DNA of 64,000 bases, from assembly GCA_030762175.1 (NCBI GenBank), contig CM060843.1, positions 25,177,001 to 25,241,000 of the forward strand. Reading direction: 5' to 3'. The stretch comes from Metallyticus violacea (lineage: Eukaryota > Arthropoda > Insecta > Mantodea > Metallyticidae). The position numbers and the translations under genes are program-made. Positions 22,201 to 31,059 of this stretch are shown here, one piece after another. The first letter of the stretch is position 1. Each line of letters starts with the position of its first letter. The notes under the pieces were generated by a model, which was not told the DNA's origin, made no database searches, and saw nothing but the letters and a program-made list of their open reading frames with translations.

Positions 22201-22931
22201 ATGGTCTTAACGTTGCGACATCTATTTTTATGGCGGAGCTTTATGCTATATATCGGGCTATTTTATTTATTTCTGACCACGGGCTGGGGAACAGTGTCAT
22301 TTGTTCCGATTCTCTGAGTGCCCTTTTATCTCTTAAACGCCTGTACACCTACCATCCTCTTGTGCAGAAAGTTCAGGATGCAGTGTCTTCGCTTCTGGCC
22401 GTTGGTGTCAGAGTCACTCTGCTATGGGTACCTGGACACGTGGGACTCCCGGGTAATGAGGCCGCGGATGTCGCAGCTAAATCCGCCATTTTAGACCCTG
22501 CAGAGTACGAGCAACGCTTTTATATAGGGGATTTTAAACATTGTATACGTCGAGGAATTCTCTCGCGCTGGCGCGATGAGTGGGATATCATTCCCCACAA
22601 TAAGCTTCGAGAAATTAAATCCACCCCTTTTGATTGGTCGACTTCTTCTCGCGCAGTCCGTCGCGAAGAAGTGATTTTAGCTCGTCTTCGAATAGGGCAC
22701 TGCCGATTTAGTCACCGTCACCTTTTTAATGGTCAACCAGCTCCAGATTGCCCACGATGTGACCACCCCTTTACGGTGCGTCACATTTTACTCGAATGCC
22801 CTCATCTGGCAACTTTTAGACTTTCCCTGGGTTTGCCCTCCTCTATTGAGGAGCTACTTGCCGATGATGTGGTTGCTGTGGAACGAGTGCTCCGCTTTAT
22901 CCGTGTTTGTGACTTTTGGTGCAAGGTGTAA
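19242..22931 (+). CDS. LINE ORF2: endonuclease, reverse transcriptase, RNase H
   Basis: A 1229-residue polyprotein from the ATG at 19242 (the frame is open 11 codons further up, without ATG). It nicks the target, copies the element RNA there and degrades the hybrid. The APE-type endonuclease (about 1-220) shows SWNVRG (5-10), QET with E34, GDFN (133-136) and SDH (208-210). The reverse transcriptase (about 440-720) shows SSYRPISL, FFDLEKAYD with D579, GVPQGSVLS and FVDD with D669 and D670; the first two residues are F and V rather than Y and A. RNase H (about 960-1085) has all four acids: D966 in YIDGSK, E999 in MAELYA, D1023 in CSDSLSA and D1076 in NEAADVAA. A C-terminal CPRCDHPFTVRHILLEC knuckle follows. 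No lesion is visible. Confidence 0.95.
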   Translation: MPILSWNVRGLRSRRPELELLLRSTDALLLCLQETKLRPQDAFNIRGYSSVRFDLPAEDGIPAHGGVLILIRDDVHTSPLSLQSNLQAVATTVYFSDLSFTVCSIYLPPSVPVSVVDLDNLLYQLPPPILLLGDFNAHHPSWGSSVECARGSLVADFLDRHNLILLNTGEPTFLSDSTHSFSHLDLSFCSASLSVHFTWHVLSDLYSSDHFPCHIRILSSQVRPQRTMKWLLEKANWSLFRSLAVFSGCPFPSIDAMVEHLNTIIVAAANQAIPRSSFHPRRIPVPWWTDDCRDALRARRGALRVFRRHPTLENFIRYKQLRAKCRRVIKDSKRASWIAFAKSFNRFTPSSVVWNRLRRVAGKPGFTPISGLKVSHCVLTTPKDVANTLGRNFAEISSSAQYPPAFRSLQERVDPRGFSFASDNQEGYNVPFSSRELEHALSASRHCAPGPDGIHVAMLQHLSTEGMHFLLKIFNRIWCDGTFPCAWRVATVIPFLKPGKDPHLPSSYRPISLTSCVCKVMERIINGRLMWWLESRHLLTNIQCGFRRHRCSIDHLVSLSTHIMDGFVRKCQTVAVFFDLEKAYDTCWRGGILRTLNDWHICGRMSVFIREFMMDRVFNVRVGSVLSSRFTQENGVPQGSVLSCTLFAIAINSIAECLPPGIQSSLFVDDFAIYLSSRRTCLLERRLQCCLDRLYLWSVRNGFRFSAEKTVCMNFWRHKVYPSPSLHLGPEALVFADEVRFLGLIFDRTLSWSSHVAQVRGRCERSLCILRVLSGTSWGADRTVLLRFYRSLIRSKLDYGCIVYGSARPSVLRRLNPIHHRGIRVAVGAFPTSPVSSLCAEAGEPPLFYRRDLLLSTYGCRLATQPRHPANEPFFNVSLAPFYAARSFTPKPAGFRFRELLRTMNLDLPAFFLAGETSSPPWLLAEAPVHLGLTACPKSSTAAPFILSHFNEIVSYFAGCNFIYIDGSKSDTGVGCAFVFNGASFTYGLNVATSIFMAELYAIYRAILFISDHGLGNSVICSDSLSALLSLKRLYTYHPLVQKVQDAVSSLLAVGVRVTLLWVPGHVGLPGNEAADVAAKSAILDPAEYEQRFYIGDFKHCIRRGILSRWRDEWDIIPHNKLREIKSTPFDWSTSSRAVRREEVILARLRIGHCRFSHRHLFNGQPAPDCPRCDHPFTVRHILLECPHLATFRLSLGLPSSIEELLADDVVAVERVLRFIRVCDFWCKV

Positions 22932-23185
22932 ATTTTAATGGTTTTACCCATGACGGTAATTTCCGAATATTTTAAGACTTTTGTCCTTTTGTAGCCAATT
23001 TTATCCTTGTTCTTTGTTTTAAGGGGTTTCATTGTTATATTTTTAGGCCATTATAACACTTAATATCTGAGCTCTTGCAGCTGCGTTTTGATCTGGTCTG
23101 TTGATGAAAATTTAACCCCAGTTATTAAAAGCGGGTTTTATATTATTGCACAAAGTGCTACTGTTGCGCAGATTTCGGTGTGTCT

Positions 23186-23239
23186 GGGCGCTAATGACCT
23201 CGAAGTTTAGCGCCCTTTAAGGAATAATCATCATCATCA
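23186..23239 (+). other. LINE 3' terminal hairpin and ATC tail
   Basis: A perfect 7-bp stem GGGCGCT (23186-23192) pairs with AGCGCCC (23209-23215) around a 16-nt loop that begins AATGACCT, followed by TTTAAGGAATA and about four ATC units. The same architecture ends SINE-A. In such elements the reverse transcriptase recognises the 3' end of its template RNA, so this is the likely recognition structure. Confidence 0.7.
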
Positions 23240-23249
23240 TGATACGCGT

Positions 23250-26200
23250 GAGGAATATGGTGTATCAACGTGCGATCAGGAAAACAACTTTGTCTCATCG
23301 CTACAATCTCTTTCGTTACACGTTTAATGCTAATAGATCGGGTGTGGAAGTGAAAGTAAATTATTCATTCATATATTTGTTGTTTATTAATTATGACAAC
23401 CTCATAATAATATTACGAAAAGGAAACATTCATAGTTTCCGTTCAAACTAATACACGAAAGCAACAAGCACAACATTGGAGAGCTATCAGGTATATCGTG
23501 ACAGTGTTTTACTATTTGAACGAAAGTGATAACACTAGACACTCGGTAATTGGTGGGATGGGTTGAGTTTGTTCCCTATTTTACAACAAGGCGAGGATCT
23601 GCTGCACTCTTTACGACCCAACGATGTGGCTACGTTGCAGCGCGCTGCTATTGGCTATCGCTATTATGCAGGTGATTTGACGCGGATAATGTAACATTGT
23701 GACGCTACTAAACCACACTTTCGATCCCGCCCTCGTCTGACTTTCCGCAATCACTTAACGCTCTCTTGTCAACAATTGCAAGTTAACTGAAACGTGTAAT
23801 AGACCAGATAGTAACAATTGCTTAACTCTGTTTACTTTTGAATCACTAACTTGGTTAATTTAAGAGTAATTGAATAGTCTTTTCACACGCTTTACAGAAA
23901 AGAATTTTGCCACCTGTTGCGGCATATCTTTGAATTCACATGAGCTCTGTTATGTGGTTTCATTTTTGTCATTGTTAGGATCATAGTTTAGTGAAATGTA
24001 CTGCTTACAACTGGAGAGCATGGCCCGGGGAGGTAAATTATCTAATCCGGAAAATCCCATAGTAACACGAGGTGCATGACGCAGCAATGTTCACGAGTAA
24101 AACTGCATTTTTAATCATAGGCACATTTTAGGTTACACTAAAATATGATTGAGTTCCACAAAAGGTCAAACTTTTCATTTATCTGAACATTATGTTAAAA
24201 TATACGATAAAACTTAGGTAACTGAAAAGATTTATTAAAATAAAACGAATTAGGTAGTTTCAAAATACAACTCAGTATTTTGAAACTTAAGTTGGAAAAA
24301 GTAAGCAGAAAAATATGTACTTAGAAATGCGACCTCTATTAATCAGAGTCGTGGATCCTTTTTGAAAAGTTGCCTATGCATTTACTCGGGGGGGGGGGGG
24401 GGGAGATTTTACTCCAAAATACATTTCATTAAAATCTAAATTATGATTTTATAGGTGTCATTTTATAAAGCCCAAACTAAATGCGGTAGCTAGCTTTAAA
24501 TATAAAATTTTCTAAGTAATTGGATATATTTATTCTATAAAATATGAATTTGGGATTTAATTCCACACGCTACTGCTCTACTACTCATCGTGGATCAAAG
24601 CTGAGCAACCATTATTTTTTCCAAACCTGATAGAGATTAAAAAAATGCATGATAGGGAAAATATTAATTATCCAAAACACATTCGATTTATCTGTTACTC
24701 TTGGAAATTAAAAATACTCCGAAATCAGGTAATTATTCGCCTATCGATAACCAAGTCTGAGAGACTGCACAGAAAATTAAACAGTTTTAATTCGTCGCAG
24801 ATAACACATACCGAGATGTCACTTCCATCTCGGGTTCGCTTTATCAACGTGAGGTACACAATACAGCTTGTCACAGTGAGTTCCGAGTTGTGCGAATGAA
24901 AACAAAAGAATACTAAGTATGCAGCTAAGGTATTACATTCTGCCGTGTGAATGAAATAGAGGGATGGAAAGTCTCGACTACATTAGAAAATAGTGACCTG
25001 AACCTCTTACACCTCAACAGAAATGTATATAAAAACCCTAGTTTACATTTCTGTAGAAGCATTGAAAATATATGTTGCATATATATGTTTGAAATCTAAA
25101 TTACGTAACTTAGTAATCTGAAATTGGAGGGCATTTTTATAGAACCATAAACAACACCAGTGACAATGAATGATGAACATTTAAAGGAATTTTAAACCCA
25201 TTGGGAAAATCACCTAGCAAACATTTAAAATATTTATTCAAAAAATGAGTGCTTTTGTGAATTAATTCAAAGTTATGGAGTGTAACTTGTTTTTACTTAT
25301 TTCCAGTAAATCTTCGGTTCGTTAGGGATGGGCATGGCGGCATTTTCATAGAGTGATTTCTACACATCTAACCAAAAAGAGCTGTCGGTTTCTTTTCGCG
25401 AAACTCAAATTTTAAGTGTTGCAATAATTAAACAACTAATTAATGCCCAGAGTCCGACTCCTAAATTGGTACCATAGTATATGAAGTAGGGTATTTAGTG
25501 GGATGGAATTCTGAGAGCGCATTTCACGAGTGTCTTTTTATAGTACCTGCATTCTCCTTCAGATGGGATGCCATAATTGAATACAAACCGAGAACATTAA
25601 TTGCTACTTTTTTAATAAATTCAACAACTATCATCCGTATGACACCAACAGAATGTAAACTTAAGAAATATTCACTCATGACGCTAAAGTTTAAACCACC
25701 GTGATGGTAGCGGTTGGCAATTATGTTGGCACTACCGGCTCTTGTTAGCTAAGGCCTGCGATAATTTTCTGGTTGCACACTTGTATATTTACGGCAAAAA
25801 TGTTGATTACTAAATCGAATTCCTCTGAAGGATTTTAACCAAATGGCCCTAGAAGTTCCAAATTTATACTTTTTCACTATTGGAACATTTGATACCGAAT
25901 AATAACTGACACTTATACTAAAACAAATCACATAATTCTTTTTTGTCATTGTTATTTTAGGTTATGTTAGGCTGTTCTTGTGTGGTAAAATGCTGCTAAG
26001 AAAGTGAATACAGAAAACTTAATAAATGAAGTGGTATTTCTCTCTGAAATTGAATCATTTATTTTATACAGCAGTTTTGCAAAACAGCATTCCTATATTT
26101 TCTCCTCCCCCACTTGATTATTGAGTAATTGGTATATGGTAAATATTAGTTTTTTTAAGCTATGCACCTCCGCTCCTTAACCTACTATTTTTATATCAGA

Positions 26201-26655
26201 TACGATGTTACACCTCTTCAGCCAATATAAAATTGGGATTTAGGGGAAAAAAATAAAGTAATAATAATGCTTAAAATGCTCTACCGTCATTCAGAAACCA
26301 CCAATAAATAATCAAAACAGAAAATCAGAATAAAAAAAAAATTAAACACGATTTTCCCACATTAATATATGTGGTGTTCTACATAATTGCCTTTTATTTC
26401 AGTGACAAATACTGAAATTTCATATCTATTTTGAAAGAAATAAGTACATCTTGTAATTAATGAATCTGCAACTTCTACATTTAACTGTTCGTTAAATAAC
26501 TATGTTAGCCGCGGCGATAGCAGTGACATTAGATGGATTTATTGAAAAGCAACTTTATTTTTTAACCTTCATAATTTATCTGTAATGTTCCAATACAATA
26601 TATGTTATCTTTTTTGTTAAAACTTATACTATTAAAACAACGCATTGGTTGTAAA
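23250..26655. other. AT-rich sequence, no gene seen
   Basis: No recognisable coding region in 3.4 kb. 23560-23780 is GC-richer and contains an inverted CCAAT (ATTGG) at about 23651. A run of 16 G bases lies at 24388-24403. Frames at 23239-23451, 24645-24899, 25498-25704 and 25749-25949 have no visible similarity to a family. Confidence 0.5.
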
Positions 26656-26660
26656 TTTTT

Positions 26661-26690
26661 GTTAGGTTAGGCTAGGTTAGATTAGCTTAA
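26661..26690 (+). repeat. Short degenerate TTAGG-like run
   Basis: GTTAGGTTAGGCTAGGTTAG followed by ATTAGC gives about five degenerate units of TTAGG, the telomere repeat of most insects. It is too short to be a telomere. Confidence 0.5.
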
Positions 26691-26739
26691 GTTTAAAAAG
26701 AAAAAAAAAATATATGCAAAACTTATAGGATACAGTATG

Positions 26740-26975
26740 CCTATTCTCCTTTGATTTTTATTTACTTTGCGTGTTACATTGCTACATTAAAGTTTCCATT
26801 TGAATTCTCTTTATACTGAATGTGATTAAATATTAACATGCACCCTAAAAAATTAATTTTGCGCATGCATTTGTTGCAGTCACACTACCACTTCTCCGCA
26901 TGGATGCACCATTGCTTGGAATTGGGCTCGGTTTTGTCCGCTGCTGTTCTTGAAAGGAGGCGTGACCACTTCAAG
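26740..26975 (+). repeat. Dispersed repeat R1, copy a
   Basis: This aligns by eye with 35255-35545: TTTGCTACA..AGTTTCCCAT-like sequence, TACTGAATGTGA, ATTAACATG/CTGC, CACACTACCAC.CTTCTC, and then TCGGTTTT.TCCGCTG and GAAAGGAGGCGTGAC. The last block is also present inverted at 33966-34012. No coding content was recognised and the element type is unknown. Confidence 0.55.
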
Positions 26976-27099
26976 ATCCGTCTGTCTGTAAGGGCAAGTG
27001 ATTTAGGAGCAACAACATTAAAGATTCGATATTGTTACTAGAAGCACAGTAAAACATTAATGCTTCGAAGATCATTATAAGAACTTGTATGTTCTATTA

Positions 27100-27920
27100 A
27101 TTTAAACTGGGGAACAATGCAACTGCAATGGCGCGGAAAACATGCTAGGTTTTCATGTCAATGCAGTGAATGAACGGATGATACAAAATGGTCCGCCAGT
27201 TCCAATTAAATAATGATATCCTCGAAAGTGAGTCACAGACAGGAAAATAAACAACGCGGATAACGAGACTCTCTTAGCAACTATTGAGGCAAACTACCAC
27301 CAGATTTGTGAGAACGTAAAATAGGAATTCAACGTCAGTGCAGAAACCACACGGCTACATCTTCATTACCTAGGTATAGATATAGACTCCGTCGCTCGGT
27401 TCCATTAGATTTGACAATGGCTCAGAAAGGGACACGAGAAGTGGATACTCGATGATGCCACTAGCAGTGTTTGGCATCCCACGACTCTATCTCTAAAAAC
27501 CGAAATCATCACTGTACAAAAAGGATGTTATGCTCTGTGTTTGGTGTCTTATGCATCGTGAACTGCTGCCAATGGCCCAAACAATCGACGTTATTGTGTA
27601 CTCTAACACGTGTCCAATGGAAAGCTGAAAACTAAGGAACCTGCACTTCTAAATTGCAAAGGTGTTAATGCAAAACTACATAGCTTGTGAAACAATTATC
27701 TGCGGTGGTTGGGAAACTATTGTGCACACTATATTCTCCACACATTGCATCATCAAATTATTTTCTTTTTATGAATAACTCGAGAACAGCAATTCCGACC
27801 TTAGCCGATCTGGAAATTGCACTGTAGGAATTTTTTGCTTCTCGTTCTAACGTGTTCTGTCACAATGGAATTCATGGTCTTCCATCAAGTTGGCAGAAAG
27901 TTCTCGAAGTAATGGTAACT
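27100..27920 (+). pseudogene. Mariner transposase relic (mauritiana/Hsmar-like)
   Basis: Broken frames in one orientation give, in order: LLATIEANYHQ and TTRLHLHYLGID (helix-turn-helix part), WILDDATSSVWHP (equivalent of the block after the first catalytic aspartate), LLPMAQTIDV, EPALLNCKGV, YFLFM and finally LPSSWQKVLE at the C terminus. This order and these motifs match Hsmar1-type mariners. Both the second aspartate motif (HDNARPH in the family) and the third are destroyed. Inverted ends were not located. It is an older family than M1/M2, judging by the density of lesions. Confidence 0.6.
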
Positions 27921-28302
27921 ATATTTAATATTAAAGATATTATTAGTTCAGAATACGACTTTTTGGAATACATGGTCTGAAACCGACAGAGCGTTTTGGA
28001 AAAGAGATACCACATGGAGTTCAAGTATCCTGGCTGACTATTGTTGGATACACATTCCAAAGACAAAATATGCCCAAAATCATAGTATGCAGCTTTTTAG
28101 ATAAAATAGAATGAGATGTTTCTTATCATTTAGTACTAATTTCATAAAACTTTAAATGAGTATAACAAAAAACATCTGATGAAAAAATCTTAAAGCATAT
28201 TCAAATTGAACATGAAAATACATTTTGATTCTGTTATATTGTACTCTTGTGTACTTTATTTTACTAGTTATACAGGGTGGCGCAAAAGTAACTACACGTT
28301 TA

Positions 28303-28521
28303 TTACATTTCAGCCAGAAAATTTTCACTTCCTTTTATATTCAAACTGCAGACTTTGAACTTCTGCTTATGCAATATCCTTTGGATTGACCGACGTGACA
28401 TTGCCGGAAATTCTACCGCTAATCGTCTTGTGAACTTTCTTGAACTAGGCGTGACGGCCAGACAGATATTGAGTTCATTTTCCCGTCCATGCTGTTCTAG
28501 GTCGCCCACTGCGATGTGCAA
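28303..28521 (-). pseudogene. N-terminal helix-turn-helix of transposase X
   Basis: This minus-strand frame of 72 codons contains TPSSRKFTRRLAVEF and SRRSIQRILHKQKFK. This is the typical arrangement of the second helix-turn-helix in IS630/Tc1-type insect transposases, where TSTRRLA...SR.SV.RIL is usual. Catalytic domains should follow, but the frame runs instead into the element's left inverted repeat, so they were deleted. Confidence 0.55.
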
Positions 28522-28838
28522 TCAAAACAGAACTTTCAATTTCAAATTTGTGCTTACGTGATGGTGGATCTGATTTCTCCACTTCCTCAGTAAAGTACTT
28601 GAACCTCTTGGTAACCGATCTTTGCAGCAAAAATTCCTTCCTCTTTCGTTAACACTTTCAATTGTTACCGGCCATTCATTTACTGTTTCTTGCTCTTTCC
28701 GCTGAAAGTATTACTAACCTAGAAACATATGAGGATAGTTTCCGGCCTTACCATTTTTAGGTATGATAAAGACAAAAACTATATTTAACTTTTCAATATA
28801 GTTGCCATTTATTACAATACACGTCCCACATCTTTGAA

Positions 28839-30109
28839 TTAACATTTTAATCCCCCCACAAAATAGAAGTCCTGTCTGCAAAATGGGCATAAACAGCATC
28901 CGTCACTTCTTTTCACACTTAAATCTCCTTCCTCAACGGCCCTTCTTGAGTTCTGAGAAGAGGAAATAGTCACTGGGAGCCAGTTCTGGTCTGCAGGTTG
29001 GATGGTTGATCTCCTTGAAGCCACATTTATTCATAGCTTCCTTTGCAACAAGAGCTGTGTGCACGGCGCATTGTCGTGAAAAAGGCGCACACCACCATTC
29101 AGCTTTCCTCGCCTTTTCTCTTTGATGGAAGCACGTATTCTGTGCAGCAGGCCAGCATAGTACTCCCCATTTACTGTGGTGTTCCTCTCCTTGAAGTCAA
29201 TGAAGAGTATTCCTTTACAGTGCCAAAAGATTGTAGCCATGATCTTCTTGGTTGACTGGGTGACCTTGGGCTTTAGAGGCCATGCTTTACCAGATTTACG
29301 CTACTCCATTGATTCCCTTTTGGACAAGGGATCATAGTACAGGATCATAGTTTCATCTCATGTAACAATGGTTTGCATAATTTCTCTCTCGTTGCCACGG
29401 CAGAGCTCCAAAAATGCCTGACAACAGATGACTCGCTGCTTTTGGACTAAGGAAAGAAGACTAGGTATCCATCTTGCACTAACCTTATTCATGTTTTAAA
29501 CGTTCATGAATAATTCAAAGGAATGTTGCTTTAGAAAGGCCCAACCTAGCTGCTATTTCTGTAACTTTGAACCGCTGGTCTTCCATAATTTCTTCTTCTA
29601 CAAGAGCCATGTTTTCAGGAGTGAGTACTTCCAAGGGCCGACTTGCACGCTCTTCGTCTTCAAACCGCCACGGGTAGCCGAGGTCGTTAAATCGCGGACT
29701 CGTGAGCGGGAGGTCTGGGGTTCGAATCCCGCCAGGACCGTCCTCCCTGACTGGGTTTTTTTTCAGGTTTTCCTCAGTCCTCATAAATGGCAAATGCCGG
29801 AGAGGTACCCTAAAGTTAGGCCTGGAACGTTTCCTTCCATAAAAAAAAATCCTTTCCCAATATATCATTTCATTTCATGTATCACCCGTGTCCATCGCCT
29901 GTGGTGCCTCTGTAGCAAAAACGGGCGTTAAACACTATTAATTCATTTGTCTTCAATGCTCTCTCGATTCATTCGAAAAAGTTTGGCCCATTCTTTTAAA
30001 GTAGAACGTGAGGGGGATGCTTCCCCATATACACCGTCCAATCGCTGTTTAATTTCATTTGGAGTAAGCCCTTCTTTAAGAAGAACTTAATAACAGCTCG
30101 AAACTCCAT
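28839..30109 (-). pseudogene. Mariner transposase pseudogene of M2
   Basis: Reading leftward from ATG at 30107-30109, the frame covers the N-terminal part. It is split by the SINE at 29664-29948, then continues with PLEVLTPENMALVEEEIMED and VTEIAARLGLSKATFL (29515-29663). The catalytic half at 29031-29240 shows ATIFWHCKGILFIDFKERNT and FHDNAP, where the second aspartate is present but the frame shifts right after it. The third aspartate region (about 28960-29010) is present only in a shifted frame. The protein is dead in several ways. Confidence 0.8.
29664..29948 (+). mobile_element. SINE-B copy 2, innermost of the nest
   Basis: Starts CCGCCACGGGTAGCCGAGG, B box GGGTTCGAATCCCGCC, body GGCAAATGCCGG, end AAACGGGCGTTAAACACTAT. 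An 8-bp target-site duplication GTCTTCAA lies at 29656-29663 and 29949-29956. The undisturbed sequence in mariner M6 (about 62766-62780) has one copy of this octamer, which confirms the pre-insertion site. A 141-codon open frame over this region is accidental. Confidence 0.93.
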
Positions 30110-30522
30110 TTTGAACATGTCACAATCTTCTACATATGGCCTTTTTTGTGCAACTATATCTGAAACTGAACACAGCGGAGCAGAAGTTATAGTTGCAATT
30201 ATTTACTTGACAGATTAGGTATGACACAAGATAAGGGTAGTGAAGGGGATAATCCTTATAGGCGAAGTCGGAAACTAATGGATCTACCCTCGTACGTACA
30301 GTCAAAAGCAAATGAAGAAGGAAAACGTTTCGAATATAACTAGTAATTTGTAAGTATAACATACAACTGAAATTTACTAAGTGTGTAGCTACTTTTGCGC
30401 CGTATTATTCCAGATGTGCAGCATAGAACTTGGCCAAACTGTATAAATAGTTCTACCTTATTATAAGTTATATGCCTATACTATTTGTAACTTGAAATCA
30501 GTTAACTAAATTCTACAAAACA

Positions 30523-30860
30523 GTGGCTATTAAATGTTTTACGGCCTGCGTGTCAGTCGTACACGGCAACCGTGTTTGCCCTCACATCCAATACGACTCA
30601 GTTCGAATCCTCGTTTGCTGGAGTGTTGAGTATGAGTATTTTTTTATTATTTCTTTCCCCTTTTTCCATGCCGTAAATGAGCGAAAGGCAGAACTTGAAG
30701 CTTGTCTGCGACAGAAATATTTCATCACTCGAGAACCTCGTAGCGGGACCGACCTAGAAAGTAAAGTCTCTCCATCCTCGTCTACCCTCTCAAAAAGAGG
30801 AAAAATGAGCACATCAAAGGGCACTTCCAAACAAATGCATCTGACTCGTTTCCGCTTGTA
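30523..30860 (+). mobile_element. Possible tRNA-derived SINE, divergent
   Basis: A B-box-like CAGTTCGAATCCT (30599-30611) lies about 50 bp after an A-box-like TGCGTGTCAGTCG. It is followed by CATGCCGTAAATGAGCG and AGAACTTGAAGC, which recall the GTGCCGTAAATG and GAACCTCAAGC blocks of SINE-A. No ends or duplications were found. The 112-codon plus-strand and 82-codon minus-strand frames here are unrecognised. Confidence 0.35.
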
Positions 30861-31059
30861 AAAATACAGAGCTGTCTCGTTTACTTTCCTTTTGTATTTA
30901 GTTATTAACGATTCCCATGATGTTATTTTGTTGGCGTACTTTAAATCTCTTTAGTCCTGCGTTTATTGAAAGGCATCACAGGTAGTTGAAAATGTCCCAA
31001 GGGCTCTTTGACTACCTCAACAATTTTACATAATTAAATCACGTTAAACTGCTGCAACT

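Larger units (their letters stand above)
17472..23239 (+). mobile_element. Full-length non-LTR retrotransposon (I-like LINE)
   Basis: This 5768-bp element is bordered by a 10-bp target-site duplication TGATACGCGT (17462-17471 and 23240-23249). It has a GC-rich 5' leader (17472-17893), two long intact ORFs, a 3' UTR of about 300 bp, a terminal hairpin and a short ATC-repeat tail. An RNase H domain, ORF1 CCHC knuckles and a C-terminal CCHC motif in ORF2 fit the I-like group of clades; the exact clade is not determined. A complete 5' end, uninterrupted ORFs and a perfect TSD point to a young insertion. Base composition is far more GC-rich than the surroundings. Confidence 0.95.
28730..30292 (-). 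mobile_element. Mariner transposon M2, interrupted by SINE-B
   Basis: Same family as M1. TA duplications flank it at 28728-28729 and 30293-30294. Its 5' end (right side) ends ATCTACCCTCG and is well kept; its 3' end (left) begins TGAGGATAG and has lost about nine bases of the inverted repeat. Without the SINE it is about 1.27 kb, normal for the family. Confidence 0.85.
28273..30403 (-). mobile_element. Tc1/IS630-like element X, outer shell of a nest
   Basis: The left end CAGGGTGGCGCAAAAGTAAC (preceded by TA at 28271-28272) pairs with the right end, whose reverse complement is TACGGCGCAAAAGTAGCTAC. The right end has lost about five bases. Removing the inner mariner leaves about 570 bp, so X is an internally deleted copy that keeps only the N-terminal helix-turn-helix coding part. 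Mariner M2 sits in it at a TA site. Confidence 0.65.

Noticed and set aside
29668..29745. True Ser/Leu-type tRNA gene
   Set aside because: It is the head of a SINE-B with a target-site duplication inside a mariner.
29506..29931. 141-codon plus-strand frame as a gene
   Set aside because: It crosses the boundary between the antisense mariner and the SINE-B insertion and is therefore accidental.
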